Positions 1 to 8,631 are shown, numbered from the stretch's first letter. The stretch: DNA of 55,780 nucleotides from CAYWPG01 sp964460035 (GCA_964460035.1 CAYWPG010000023.1:1-55780); one strand, 5' to 3'. Program-made: numbers and translations. The notes: generated from the letters alone by a model not told the origin.

Positions 1-261
1 GTAGCTGGCCGGGTCCGGTTTCAGGAACAGGGGCTGGAAGCGGTCGCCCCGAACGTACGCGCGGGCGCGCTTGTCATAGACCATGTTGTCCGGGGCCATG
101 CCGAGGTACCGGTTCAGGTCGGCAGAGGCCTGATTGATGGAGATTCCGAAGACGGCCATCAGGTCGCCGCGGTTGACATGGCCTTCCCAGAACAGGCGGA
201 ACTCGATGAATTCGAGCCGGCGTTCGATGCCCCAGCGTAAAGCGGCGTTGATCGCCCCCAA
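1..261 (-). CDS. WYL-domain repressor, BrxR/CapW-like (5' part only)
   Basis: Reading leftwards, the frame encodes a winged-helix N-terminus with the segments RRLEFIEFRLFWEGHVNRGD, FGISINQASADLNRYL and a following APDNMVYD. This pattern is typical of BrxR/CapW regulators, in which the winged helix precedes a WYL ligand-sensing domain. The C-terminal domain is cut off by the window edge. No ATG is available in frame. A TTG at 261 gives the usual short leader before RWGIERR, and the frame is closed upstream by a stop codon. Family members are autorepressors at the head of BREX, CBASS and similar phage-defence loci. Co-transcribed defence genes would therefore lie to the left, outside the window; that is inference. 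The family call is good and the start codon is less certain. Confidence 0.75.
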   Translation of the reverse strand, partial: MGAINAALRWGIERRLEFIEFRLFWEGHVNRGDLMAVFGISINQASADLNRYLGMAPDNMVYDKRARAYVRGDRFQPLFLKPDPASY

Positions 262-291
262 AGTATGCCCCCCAATGTTTTTATATGTAAT

Positions 292-313
292 GAAACTGTA
301 TTAGACCAGTTTC
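292..313. promoter_or_regulatory. Inverted repeat, candidate BrxR/CapW operator
   Basis: GAAACTG and CAGTTTC form perfect 7-bp arms around an 8-bp spacer, about 30 bp upstream of the WYL-regulator start. An AT-rich stretch (TATAAA on the minus strand) lies between the repeat and the gene. Position and symmetry fit an autoregulatory operator. No binding is proven. Confidence 0.5.
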
Positions 314-873
314 TGTGTGGTGTGTGAAGCTACTTGGGTGGGGACTGGGGTTTGAGCAGAGCGCCGTCGGAGGTGTGGTGGAGGCGCTGGAGCGGGGGAT
401 GGCATAGCTTGCGTGGAGACGAAGTCTTTCAAGGAGGTGCCACGCAGGGAGGGACTTCGCGTCAGGGTATCTGGCGTGTCAGGGTGTTTTTCATGGTGTC
501 TGGATTTTCTCCACTTTTATCTAACCAAATTATGAAAGAAAGATTCTAATAGAGGTAATCGAATGGGAATGAGCCGCATCCGGTCATTGGCGGCAGCGGG
601 GGTCCCATCAGACCGGTGATTCGATCCTGGAGCCGATGACGTCGTGGTGAAGGCTTTGCCGAAAAATCGTATCGTACGCGGCGTTGTGCTGCGCGTTAGC
701 AAGGTTGCCAGAGGGCGGTGACCGAGGCCATCACCTTGCCAACGCTTACCACTGCTCGACAGTAGGTGTACGGGGCTACCGCGATAAAGACGGCTGCGTG
801 TGGAAATCGCTGCAGCGTTTCTCGCCAAAGCGCGCTAGCCTGACAGCGGTGGGAGTCGCCCACAGCTGGCCAG
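314..873. other. Non-coding gap before the ATPase gene
   Basis: Short frames here show no recognisable protein and no good ribosome-binding sites. An imperfect inverted repeat (CGAAGTC near 420, GACTTCG near 460) and an AT-richer patch at 505-575 are visible. I see no RNA gene. Confidence 0.5.
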
Positions 874-3615
874 ATGGATGGTTTCATGAGCGAGAAATCT
901 CAAACGATAAAGTGGCACACACTGGAGCCGGAGGCGGTAGAGCGGCAGCTGCAGACCGGCTCGCGCGGTTTGTCGGAGGAAGAGGCCGCTAATCGCCTCC
1001 GCGAGTACGGTCCAAACCATCTGGTCCCGCCCAAACGCCGCGGTCCGCTGACTCGCTTTCTCCTGCAGTTCCACAATGTGCTGCTGTACGTGATGCTCGC
1101 CGCGGCGCTGATCACCGCGCTGTTGGGGTACTGGGTAGATACCTGCGTGCTGCTGGGTGCGGTAGTCATCAACGCGATCATAGGCTTCATTCAAGAGGGC
1201 AAGGCCGAGGCGGCTCTCGACTCCATCCGCTTCCTGCTCTCCAGTCAAGCCATGGTGCTGCGCGACGGCGCTCGCCGCCGCATAGACGCGACCGAACTGG
1301 TGCCGGGGGATAGGGTGTTTCTCGCCTCCGGCGATCGCATACCGGCGGATCTGCGGCTGGTGTCGGTCAAGGATCTGAAGGTGGAGGAGGCGGCGCTGAC
1401 GGGCGAGTCGCTGGCGGTGGAGAAGAGCGTGGATGCGGTGGCCGCCGATGCGCCGTTGGGCGATCGTTACGGCATGGCCTACTCAGGTACGCTGGTGGTG
1501 TACGGTCAGGCCGAAGGCGTGGTCGTCGCGACCGGCGGCGCCACCGAACTGGGCCGCATTAACCGGATGTTGGCCAGCATCCCCAACCTGTCTACGCCGC
1601 TGCTGCGCCAGGTCGATCGCTTCGGCCGTACGCTGGCGCTGGCCATCTTGGCGTTCTGCGCCATTCTGTTTGTGATCGGCACTCAGCTGCGCGGCTTCTC
1701 CGCTTCGGAAATGTTCATGATCGTGGTGGCGGTGGCTGCGTCGGCCATTCCCGAGGGGTTGCCGGCGATTATGACCGTGGCTCTGGCGCTTGGCGTGCAG
1801 CGCATGGCCAGGCGTAATGCCATCATTCGCCGTCTGCCGGCCGTTGAGGCCTTGGGTTCGGTCACGGTGATCTGCTCGGACAAGACCGGCACCCTTACGC
1901 GCAACGAAATGACGGTGCAGCGCGTGGTATCCGCCGACCATGTCTTCGATGTGGACGGTGCGGGCTACGCGCCGGTCGGCAGCTGCAGCATAGACGGCCG
2001 CCCGGTCGCGGCAGAACTGTACCCGGCCTTGTCGCTGGCGATACGCGCCGGTGTGCTGTGCAACGACAGTCACCTGAAGGAAAAAGACGGTGCATGGCAC
2101 GTAGAAGGAGACCCCACCGAAGGGGCGCTGCTGGCGCTTGGGGGCAAGGTAGGACTCACCCAGGCCGCCGCAGCCGTTAGCTGGCCGCGCCTGGATTCCA
2201 TTCCCTTCGAGTCCGAGCACCGCTTTATGGCGACTTATCATCGCGACGCCGAAGAGGAGCATTGGATCTTCGTCAAGGGGGCGCCGGAGCGGGTGCTGGA
2301 AATGTGCTCCCACCAAATGGGGCACAGCGCCGATGAGCCGCTGGATGTCGATTACTGGCGGCGCATGGGAACGGACATTGCGGCCCGCGGCTTGCGGCTG
2401 CTGGCACTGGCCTATAAGCGCGCGGCTCCGGCTAGCGACCGCCTGAGCTTCGCCGATGTGGAGGAAGGCTATTGCATGCTCGCCTTGGTGGGCATCATCG
2501 ACCCGCCGCGGGAAGAGGCCATCCAGGCGGTCGCCGACTGTCAGCGCGCGGGCATTCGGGTCAAGATGATTACCGGCGATCATGCCGAGACAGCGCGCGC
2601 CATCGGTGCGCAGCTCAATATAGGCGTGGGCAAGCCGGCTATTACCGGCGCCGAGTTGGCGCTGATGGATGAGGCCGCGCTGCGGCGGGTGGTGGTGGAG
2701 GTGGATGTCTTCGCCCGGGCCAGCCCGGAGCAGAAGTTGCGGCTGGTGCAGGCTCTGCAGGACTGCGGCGAGGTGGTGGCCATGACCGGCGACGGGGTGA
2801 ATGATGCGCCGGCGCTGAAGCGGGCCGATGTCGGCGTGGCCATGGGACAGAAGGGCACCGAAGTCGCTAAGGAAGCCTCAGACATGGTGCTGGCCGACGA
2901 CAACTTCGCCACCATCGCCAGCGCGGTGCGCGAGGGCCGCGCGGTTTACGACAACTTGAAGAAGTTCATCCTGTTCATGCTGCCCACCAACGGCGGCGAG
3001 TCGCTGGTCGTGCTGGCGGCCATCCTGTTCGGCCTGACCCTGCCGCTCACGCCGGCCCAGGTGTTGTGGATCAATATGGTCACTGCCGGGGCTCTGGGCC
3101 TGGCGCTGGCTTTCGAGCCCGCCGAGCCGGGGATCATGAACCGCCAGCCGCGGCCGCCGGGCGAGCCCTTGCTGTCCGGCTTCTTTGTCTGGCGGCTGTT
3201 TCTGGTCTCGGTGCTCATGGCAACAGGCGCGCTGGGCCTGTTCCTGTGGGAGCTGGAGCGAGGCGCAAGTCTGGAGACGGCCCGCACCATGGCGGTCAAC
3301 GCGGTGGTGGCGGCGGAAATGTTCTATCTGATCAACAGCCGTTACATTCTCAGATCGGTGCTCAACCGCGAAGGCTTGTTCGGCAACCGCTATGTGCTGC
3401 TCGCCATTGCCGCCTGCATACCCTTGCAGCTGGCTTATACCTACTGGCCGGCCATGCAGTCGCTCTTCGGCTCGGTGAGCCTGACGCCGCTGCAGTGGGC
3501 CAAGGTGATTGGCGCTGGGCTGCTGGTCTTCTTGGGCGCCGAGCTGGAAAAACGGCTGATCCGCAACACCCGCTTCGCCCCGGTGTCGGATAGGGTGACC
3601 GCGTGGCAGAGCTGA
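874..3615 (+). CDS. P-type cation-transporting ATPase (P2-like)
   Basis: This 913-residue membrane pump uses ATP hydrolysis to move a cation across the inner membrane. The N-terminal cation-ATPase domain is followed by the TGES actuator loop (about residue 174), PEGLPA in TM4 (about 293), the phosphorylation motif DKTGTLT with Asp336, TGDGVND (about 638) and a C-terminal block of membrane helices. The layout resembles Ca2+-ATPases of the PacL/SERCA type. In TM5 the ligands Asn706 and Glu709 are kept. In TM6 the NLVTD motif of Ca2+ pumps reads NMVTA, so the key Asp is Ala738, and the ion may not be Ca2+. ATG at 886 (MSEKSQ), with GGATGG ahead of it, is an alternative start. The gene stands alone, about 150 bp before tadA. 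Confidence 0.93.
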   Translation: MDGFMSEKSQTIKWHTLEPEAVERQLQTGSRGLSEEEAANRLREYGPNHLVPPKRRGPLTRFLLQFHNVLLYVMLAAALITALLGYWVDTCVLLGAVVINAIIGFIQEGKAEAALDSIRFLLSSQAMVLRDGARRRIDATELVPGDRVFLASGDRIPADLRLVSVKDLKVEEAALTGESLAVEKSVDAVAADAPLGDRYGMAYSGTLVVYGQAEGVVVATGGATELGRINRMLASIPNLSTPLLRQVDRFGRTLALAILAFCAILFVIGTQLRGFSASEMFMIVVAVAASAIPEGLPAIMTVALALGVQRMARRNAIIRRLPAVEALGSVTVICSDKTGTLTRNEMTVQRVVSADHVFDVDGAGYAPVGSCSIDGRPVAAELYPALSLAIRAGVLCNDSHLKEKDGAWHVEGDPTEGALLALGGKVGLTQAAAAVSWPRLDSIPFESEHRFMATYHRDAEEEHWIFVKGAPERVLEMCSHQMGHSADEPLDVDYWRRMGTDIAARGLRLLALAYKRAAPASDRLSFADVEEGYCMLALVGIIDPPREEAIQAVADCQRAGIRVKMITGDHAETARAIGAQLNIGVGKPAITGAELALMDEAALRRVVVEVDVFARASPEQKLRLVQALQDCGEVVAMTGDGVNDAPALKRADVGVAMGQKGTEVAKEASDMVLADDNFATIASAVREGRAVYDNLKKFILFMLPTNGGESLVVLAAILFGLTLPLTPAQVLWINMVTAGALGLALAFEPAEPGIMNRQPRPPGEPLLSGFFVWRLFLVSVLMATGALGLFLWELERGASLETARTMAVNAVVAAEMFYLINSRYILRSVLNREGLFGNRYVLLAIAACIPLQLAYTYWPAMQSLFGSVSLTPLQWAKVIGAGLLVFLGAELEKRLIRNTRFAPVSDRVTAWQS

Positions 3616-3762
3616 CCGGCGTACGCTACGTGGGCTGTTCACGCGTCACGTTATCCCTTGCCGTGGCAACACGGGGCTTCCAGGGTTTGCGAAAATCGGC
3701 GGCTTCGGTAACGTTGGCGGACCCACTGGTTATGGAATCGGGCAGCGCCCGAGAGATGATGA

Positions 3763-4272
3763 ATGAGCGGAACTATGATCGCTGCGCCCGCAGCCGACGA
3801 GGCGGCTGACGAAGCCTGGATGCGCCGCGCCCTGGAGCTGGCGCGCCGCGGTATGGAAGCCGGCGAAGTGCCGGTGGGGGCGGTGCTGGTTCACGAGGGC
3901 AGGGTGGTCGGCGAGGGCTGGAACCAGCCCATTGGCAGCAATGATCCCAGCGCCCATGCCGAGATCGTGGCCATGCGCGAGGCCGGCGCACGCCTAGGCA
4001 ACTACCGCCTGCTGGACACCACGCTGTACGTGACGCTGGAGCCTTGCGTTATGTGCGTGGGGGCGATCATTCATGCGCGTATCAAGCGCGTCGTCTACGG
4101 TGCCAACGAGCCCAAGACCGGCGCTGTGGGCAGCGTGTTCTCCTTGCTGGAGGCCGAGCAGCACAATCACCGCGTGCAGGTGCGGGGTGGCGTGCTGGCG
4201 GAGGAAGCCGGCGAGCAGCTGCGCAGTTTCTTCCGCGAGCGGCGCAAGGCGGCCAAAACTGGCTGCGCGTAG
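3763..4272 (+). CDS. tadA: tRNA-specific adenosine deaminase
   Basis: TadA deaminates A34 of tRNA-Arg(ACG) to inosine, so one tRNA can read several arginine codons. The zinc-dependent cytidine-deaminase fold is shown by His65-Ala-Glu67 and Pro94-Cys-Val-Met-Cys98, which hold the zinc and the proton-shuttle Glu. At 169 residues it has the usual length. The N-terminal MSGTMIAAPAADEAADEA is a little long, so the Met at residue 5 could also be used. The gene is convergent with mltF, with a gap of only 9 bp. It is essential in most bacteria. Confidence 0.95.
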   Translation: MSGTMIAAPAADEAADEAWMRRALELARRGMEAGEVPVGAVLVHEGRVVGEGWNQPIGSNDPSAHAEIVAMREAGARLGNYRLLDTTLYVTLEPCVMCVGAIIHARIKRVVYGANEPKTGAVGSVFSLLEAEQHNHRVQVRGGVLAEEAGEQLRSFFRERRKAAKTGCA

Positions 4273-4281
4273 CCGCCCCGG

Positions 4282-5727
4282 CTACAGCACCGACTCCAGG
4301 GCCGAGCGGAAGTTGGTCCGCAGCGGAACGGGATCGTCCGGAAGCGCGGTGTGCGGCACTTGGGGCTCGGTAATGCGGACCAGCAGCTCGTAGTACGCGC
4401 GCACGTTCTCTACATAGCGTACCGGCTCCCAGCCGCGCGCGTAGCCGAATCGCGTTTGCGTGTACCATTTGCGCTGGCTTAGCAGCGGTAAGTGCTCCTT
4501 CACGTCCACCCAGGAGTTCGGGTCTTTCCCATTCCGTTGCGTGAGAAGCCGCGCATCCTCCAGGTGGCCATAGCCGACGTTATAGGCCGCCAGCGCAAAC
4601 CAGGTACGAACCGGCTCCTCGATCTCGCTGGGGATCATGCGCTGTACCTGGGCGAAGTAACGGGCGCCGCCGCGGATGCTCTGCTCGGCATCCAGACGGT
4701 TGGCCACGCCCATATCGCTTGCCGTCTTCAGCGTCAGCATCATCAGCCCGCGTACGCCTGTGGGCGACACCGCGCGCGGATTCCAATGCGATTCCTGATA
4801 ACCGATAGCGGCCAGCAGCCGCCAGTCCAGCCCATGCTCGGCGGCCGCGCTTTCGAAGATCGCGCGATAGCGCGGCAGGCGTTCGGTAATGTGGCGCATG
4901 AACGTGCGCGTGCCTACGTAGTCGAAGCGGTCGAGATGGCCGTAATACTTTTCCAAGAGATGTGCGAGCGTGCCGTCTTCGCGGATGCGCTGGAAAAAGG
5001 CCTGTGCTGCCTCGAACAGGCTGTCGTCCTCCTGACGCGGGAACGCCCAGGCCAAGCCTTGAGCGGAGGAGGTGAGATCGAAGGCTGCGCGCAGCTCGGG
5101 ATGGAAGGTCTGGCTCAGGATCAGCTCGTTGGAGTTGGCGACGGTGAAGTCGAGCTCGCGGCTCCATACGCGGTACAGCAAATCGTCCGCGCTGACGTCA
5201 TGTACTTCGTTCCAGGTCAGCTCCGGGTGTCGCTCGCGCAGCGCCTGCAGTGTTTCCACCGCACTGCTGTTGGCTGCCACCTCCAGCACCGCGGGCGCGA
5301 GATCGTCCAGATCCACCGGGCGCCGCTCTCCCAAGCGGTAGATCAGCTGCTGCTTCACCGTCATATAAGGCTCGGTGAACTTGAACCGCTCCTGGCGAGC
5401 TTCCGTGGCGGCGATACCGGCGGCGGCGAAATGCGCCTGGCGGGTTGCCAGCAGCTGAAAGAGCTCGCTGCGGCTGTTGGCGATGATCAGCCGTAGTTCC
5501 ACACCCAGCTCGTCGGCGAAGCGGCGGGCCAGATCGTACTCCAGCCCCGCCGGTCCGGAAGCGCCTTGGAAATAAGTGGTTGGACCGAAGCGGGTGATTA
5601 CGATAAGCTCACCGTCCGCGCGAATGCGGTCGACCAGCGTAGGTTTGCTCACGTAGCCTATGCCCGCGAGATAGGCCAGACCCAGCACAACGGCCAGTAT
5701 GAGTATGCGGGCGGGCGATCGTAGCAT
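4282..5727 (-). CDS. mltF: Membrane-bound lytic murein transglycosylase F
   Basis: MltF cleaves the MurNAc-GlcNAc bond of peptidoglycan with formation of 1,6-anhydro-MurNAc, acting from the outer-membrane side of the periplasm. Residues 1-25 form a hydrophobic signal segment without a clear lipobox. Residues of about 35-265 form a periplasmic solute-binding-like (SBP_bac_3) domain that is regulatory in the family. Residues of about 285-460 form the SLT domain, with catalytic Glu312 in GYQESHWNP and the downstream GVRGLMMLT motif. The length of 481 residues matches the family. It is transcribed divergently from tRNA-Ser, and the gap of about 105 bp must hold both promoters. Confidence 0.95.
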   Translation of the reverse strand: MLRSPARILILAVVLGLAYLAGIGYVSKPTLVDRIRADGELIVITRFGPTTYFQGASGPAGLEYDLARRFADELGVELRLIIANSRSELFQLLATRQAHFAAAGIAATEARQERFKFTEPYMTVKQQLIYRLGERRPVDLDDLAPAVLEVAANSSAVETLQALRERHPELTWNEVHDVSADDLLYRVWSRELDFTVANSNELILSQTFHPELRAAFDLTSSAQGLAWAFPRQEDDSLFEAAQAFFQRIREDGTLAHLLEKYYGHLDRFDYVGTRTFMRHITERLPRYRAIFESAAAEHGLDWRLLAAIGYQESHWNPRAVSPTGVRGLMMLTLKTASDMGVANRLDAEQSIRGGARYFAQVQRMIPSEIEEPVRTWFALAAYNVGYGHLEDARLLTQRNGKDPNSWVDVKEHLPLLSQRKWYTQTRFGYARGWEPVRYVENVRAYYELLVRITEPQVPHTALPDDPVPLRTNFRSALESVL

Positions 5728-5832
5728 GGGGAGGGATAACTCTTCGTCTTTCTGGTCTAAGTATTGTAAACTACGCGCCTCAGGACTGGCAGCCGCGGCA
5801 CAGCGCCGCCGAGCAGCCCAGCAGAGTACATT

Positions 5833-5924
5833 GGAGAGGTACCGAAGCGGTCATAACGGCACCGACTCGAAATCGGTTGGGGGCATTGCGCCCCACGTGG
5901 GTTCGAATCCCACCCTCTCCGCCA
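5833..5924 (+). tRNA. tRNA-Ser (anticodon CGA)
   Basis: The 7-bp acceptor stem GGAGAGG/CCTCTCC is closed by discriminator G and an encoded CCA. The anticodon loop contains CTCGAAA, giving anticodon CGA (reads UCG). A long variable arm (GGGGGCATTGCGCCCC) marks a class II tRNA, and the T-loop GGTTCGAATCC is canonical. The 3' end is only 8 bp from the integrase remnant, so this gene was probably the attachment site of a former mobile element. Confidence 0.97.
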
Positions 5925-5931
5925 TTTTCAA

Positions 5932-6429
5932 TCACTTAGCCGTCTTGCCTCCATCAATGACGGTTAGCTGATGGCCTCCACGTAGCTCCAGCGTAGCGGC
6001 GAGGGTTACGTTGGAGGCCGCTTTCTTCAGGTGCCCGCCCGACAGGTGGGCGTAGCGCAGCACCATCTTGATATCCCGCCAGCCGCCCAGCTCCATCAGC
6101 TCCTGCAGGCTCGTGCCATTCATCACGTGCCAGCTCGCCCAGGTGTGGCGCAGGTCGTGCCAGCGGAAGTCGCTGATGCCGGCTTTCGCGCAGGCGCGCC
6201 GCCAGGTCTCCTTGTCCGGCCGCTGCATCGGCTTACCGGCGTAGGTGAACACCAGTCGCGGGTGTTTGCCGATCTGGCCCTTGAGGATTGCCAGCGCGCC
6301 CGCGTTCAGCGGCACCGGGAAATCCCGCTTGCCCTTGGCCTGGTCGGAGTAGACCCAGGCCACGTGCCGCTGCATGTCAATCTGCGACCACTCCAGCCCG
6401 AACACATTGGCCTGCCGCAGCCCGGTCGC
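5932..6429 (-). pseudogene. Tyrosine integrase, 3' fragment
   Basis: The fragment holds the catalytic C-terminal half of a phage-type tyrosine recombinase. The first catalytic Arg region reads ATGLRQANVFGLEW. HDLRHTWASWHV supplies the His-x-x-Arg box and RYAHL the nucleophile Tyr. The core-binding domain and N-terminus are missing. Upstream of ATGLR the reading frame runs into sequence that in another frame is an alcohol dehydrogenase. Without a start this is a remnant; an internal Met (MFGLEW, 6405) could start a 157-residue peptide lacking the first Arg. It points toward and ends 8 bp from the tRNA-Ser 3' end, the classic position for an integrated element. Confidence 0.85.
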
Positions 6430-6682
6430 CTTCGCGGAACCGAGTAACGCGCTCGCCTGATGCCACCACCACTCCGGCCAGATCGGAACCCGGCGTAACT
6501 GGAAATGTCAGCGGGAGACCCATTCCGCTATCGATTACCAGCTTGTCCCTATAGTTGAGCGACACCGCGGTTACCTTCACCAGTACCTCGCCCGGCGCCG
6601 GCTTGGGAACCTCGGCCTCTCTTAAGACCAACTGGTCGAGTCCGATCCCATCCATTTCCCAACGATGCATTGTCTCTGTCAT
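6422..6682 (-). pseudogene. Zinc-type alcohol dehydrogenase, 5' fragment
   Basis: MTETMHRWEMDGIGLDQLVL begins a medium-chain dehydrogenase/quinone reductase N-terminal (GroES-like) domain, continuing with PGEVLVKV, SLNYRDKLVIDSG and GSDLAGVV up to RFREGD. The similarity ends after about 87 residues, where the frame enters the integrase remnant out of phase and stops at 6377. The NAD(P)-binding domain is absent, so the product cannot be a working enzyme. The start is well supported by AGGAAAG ahead of the ATG. The promoter region is apparently still present. Confidence 0.8.
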
Positions 6683-6704
6683 TACACTTTCCTCGTAATT
6701 GTTT

Positions 6705-6740
6705 CAAAATGATTCAGTTTTATCCGGCTGAATGATTTTG
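6705..6740. promoter_or_regulatory. Long inverted repeat upstream of the truncated dehydrogenase
   Basis: CAAAATGATTCAG and CTGAATGATTTTG are 13-bp arms with a single mismatch, separated by 10 bp, 23 bp upstream of the dehydrogenase start. The size and AT-rich symmetry fit an operator for a dimeric regulator. No regulator gene is found nearby, so the site may be orphaned. Confidence 0.5.
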
Positions 6741-7127
6741 ATTAGTTTCCGATTTTTTTGCCTTGTAGGAAGGGTGAAGAATTAGATGGTGCTACTTTTT
6801 GCTCTTTATGGAAAATGAAAATTTTTTTAAATGGGAGGGTGGCGGGTGCCTTGATAGGGTGGTAGTAGAAGCGGGTTCGATGCGGTGCCTGGAGTGTTGC
6901 CTCTACCATGTGGATTGTTACCGAGCCAACACTGGTTTAGAGAAACAGCTATGGCCCTGTCCATTTATCGCACCACGGACGCATTTGGGATCGTGGTGAT
7001 CCTTATCCTGGGAGTGGCAATGGAGCACTACTGCGGGAAGCGGACGGGCGGTAAGCAAGGTTTACACTACAGACGGCAGTTAAACCCATGGAGCGGGGGG
7101 AATTGGCCGGCTAGCCAACGGTGCGCA

Positions 7128-7355
7128 CTAAGGACATGGCCTTCTCGGCGCAATGGCGCGGATAAGTTTCGCAACGACGCGGATGAAACTCACAACGATG
7201 CGGGTGAAATCCGTAATGGCACAGATGAGATTAGCCGTTGCGTAGAGGAGAGCGGCCAGAGTAAGAGGCGGAAGACAGGTCCAGAGCAGCTCTAGAATAG
7301 ATGTATGCCGCACGAGGCTATCCACAATCTCCGCCAGTGTGACGAAATGCTCCAA
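7128..7355 (-). CDS. Possible small membrane protein with heptad repeat
   Basis: I do not recognise this 75-residue frame. It starts at a TTG preceded by GGAGGGAG at good spacing. It has a hydrophobic stretch (about residues 23-50) followed by four 7-residue repeats, LICAITD, FTRIVVS, FIRVVAK and LIRAIAP, encoded by the 21-bp DNA repeat at 7158-7241. Hydrophobic residues recur with the heptad and a positive residue closes most units, as in an amphipathic helix. It lies in non-coding DNA beside the integrase/dehydrogenase remnant. The opposite strand is also open (ADKFRND, ADETHND and so on), so either strand or neither may be coding. Treat it as tentative. Confidence 0.3.
   Translation of the reverse strand: MEHFVTLAEIVDSLVRHTSILELLWTCLPPLTLAALLYATANLICAITDFTRIVVSFIRVVAKLIRAIAPRRPCP
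7158..7241. repeat. 21-bp degenerate tandem repeat, four units
   Basis: Units start at 7158, 7179, 7200 and 7221. Their shared core is GCGGATGAAAnnCnnAACGAC, and a partial unit ends at 7157. The period of 21 keeps the frame on both strands. Divergence between units suggests an old duplication or selection on a heptad. Confidence 0.65.
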
Positions 7356-8029
7356 GGTTTCTCCCTCCGTCGGTGGCCTGGTGTAGCCGCAGTGTCCCGA
7401 ATCCAGCTGCCCAGCGCACGGTCGCAGTCGTGTAAGAAGCGGCTGTTACACTTAGTCGTTCGGTGCGGCAGCTTGTGCAGGGTCCTTCGGCGACTTGCCT
7501 GCAGCGCTACGCAACGTAGTCCACGTAGCCGATATGGGCATCCGGCAAGCGGACGGATGTCACCAGGGTTGTCTAATGGTGTTTCCTCACCTGGGGAGCC
7601 GCGGCGGAGACACTGGGCCGGCGTAAGCCGGAAAGCAGTACCCCATCTTTAGGAGAGCGGGGGCGGTGGGACGTTTGGGGTCCGAAATGTTCCTCTGTAC
7701 GCGTAGGCTGGCTGCTCTAGCTTTTCTCACTCCTAGGTCTGGGTGATCTTGAGTGCGTGGGAGCGACAGGAGGATGGGGGGTATCTCACGGAGCTGCCGA
7801 TCAGCGGAGTCTGACGAGGCTCTGCACGATATCGTGTGGAGCCTTAACAAGGAGGTTCCGGCCGGTATAGAGGCGCTGATGGTGAATAGGTGGTGCGCAC
7901 CCTGAGAGCGCTGCGAGGCTAGGCGCCAGCACTGCGCTGGCGCAGCAGGAAGGAGGGCGGCCGCCGGCAAGGCGGCCTGATCCCTAACCCGATGACTGGT
8001 TGCGCAAACCTGGCCCGGTCACTGCGCCT
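7356..8029. other. Non-coding gap with two GC hairpins
   Basis: No recognisable gene is present. Two perfect stem-loops lie at 7923-7943 (GCGCCAGC/GCTGGCGC) and 7959-7977 (GGCCGCC/GGCGGCC), just beyond the yccF stop codon. They may end the TerC-yccF transcript, although neither is followed by a T tract. Confidence 0.4.
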
Positions 8030-8500
8030 TCACGAGCGGCTCGGGCATTCGCGTAGCGCTGCTACAGCCGCTTCCGCGTTGGCTTTTCTAGCGGCTGCGG
8101 CTACTTCTTTCATGACCACCGTCTTGCCGATGGGCGCGAGTGCAATGTTCGCCAGCTTAAGATGCTGTATGCCGAACGGAATGCCGATGATGGTGAGGAA
8201 GCAGCATATGGCGGCCATAACGTGTCCGAGCGCAAGCCAGAGGCCGGCGAATATGAACCAAATGATGTTCCCGATCAGGCCAAGCACGCCGGTTCCGATA
8301 TCGTCCTTGCCCGTCAGTTCCTTGCGGCTGATGGCTTCGCGGCCGAAAGGCCGGAAGTTGTAAGCGCCAAACACAAAGCAGGCTTTCGCCCATGGGATGC
8401 CGATGATGGTGAGCAGTGCGATCACGCCTGCCAGCCACCACGACAGGCCCATGAACACACCGCCCAGGATGAACCACAACAGATTGCCGATAGTGCGCAT
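8030..8500 (-). CDS. yccF: YccF domain inner-membrane protein
   Basis: This 156-residue protein of unknown function has two copies of the YccF domain. Each holds a hydrophobic helix pair ending in the signature LTIIGIP (LLTIIGIPWAKACF near residue 30, FLTIIGIPFGIQHLKLA near 107). FRPFGRE links them. About four membrane helices are expected. The C-terminal 25 residues are Ala/Arg-rich and probably cytoplasmic. The gene lies 131 bp downstream of the TerC gene on the same strand and may share its transcript. Confidence 0.9.
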   Translation of the reverse strand: MRTIGNLLWFILGGVFMGLSWWLAGVIALLTIIGIPWAKACFVFGAYNFRPFGREAISRKELTGKDDIGTGVLGLIGNIIWFIFAGLWLALGHVMAAICCFLTIIGIPFGIQHLKLANIALAPIGKTVVMKEVAAAARKANAEAAVAALRECPSRS

Positions 8501-8631
8501 ACACTCCCCCTCTCTGCTAAGTGCTGCGTCGTTGTCGGTAGTGTTTGCCGCCCCTTACTCATGCGCCGACACATGCGTGATGCCGCGCAGCCCGGCTGCT
8601 TCGGGCGGCTCGATGGCAATGCGCTTGCGCG

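Noticed and set aside
590..640. tRNA-like T-loop sequence (GATTCGATCC)
   Set aside because: No matching acceptor or anticodon stems were found around it.
1483..2583. Long open frame antisense to the P-type ATPase gene
   Set aside because: It has no recognisable domains, is His/Arg/Gln-rich as expected for a shadow of a GC-rich gene, and covers a certain gene.
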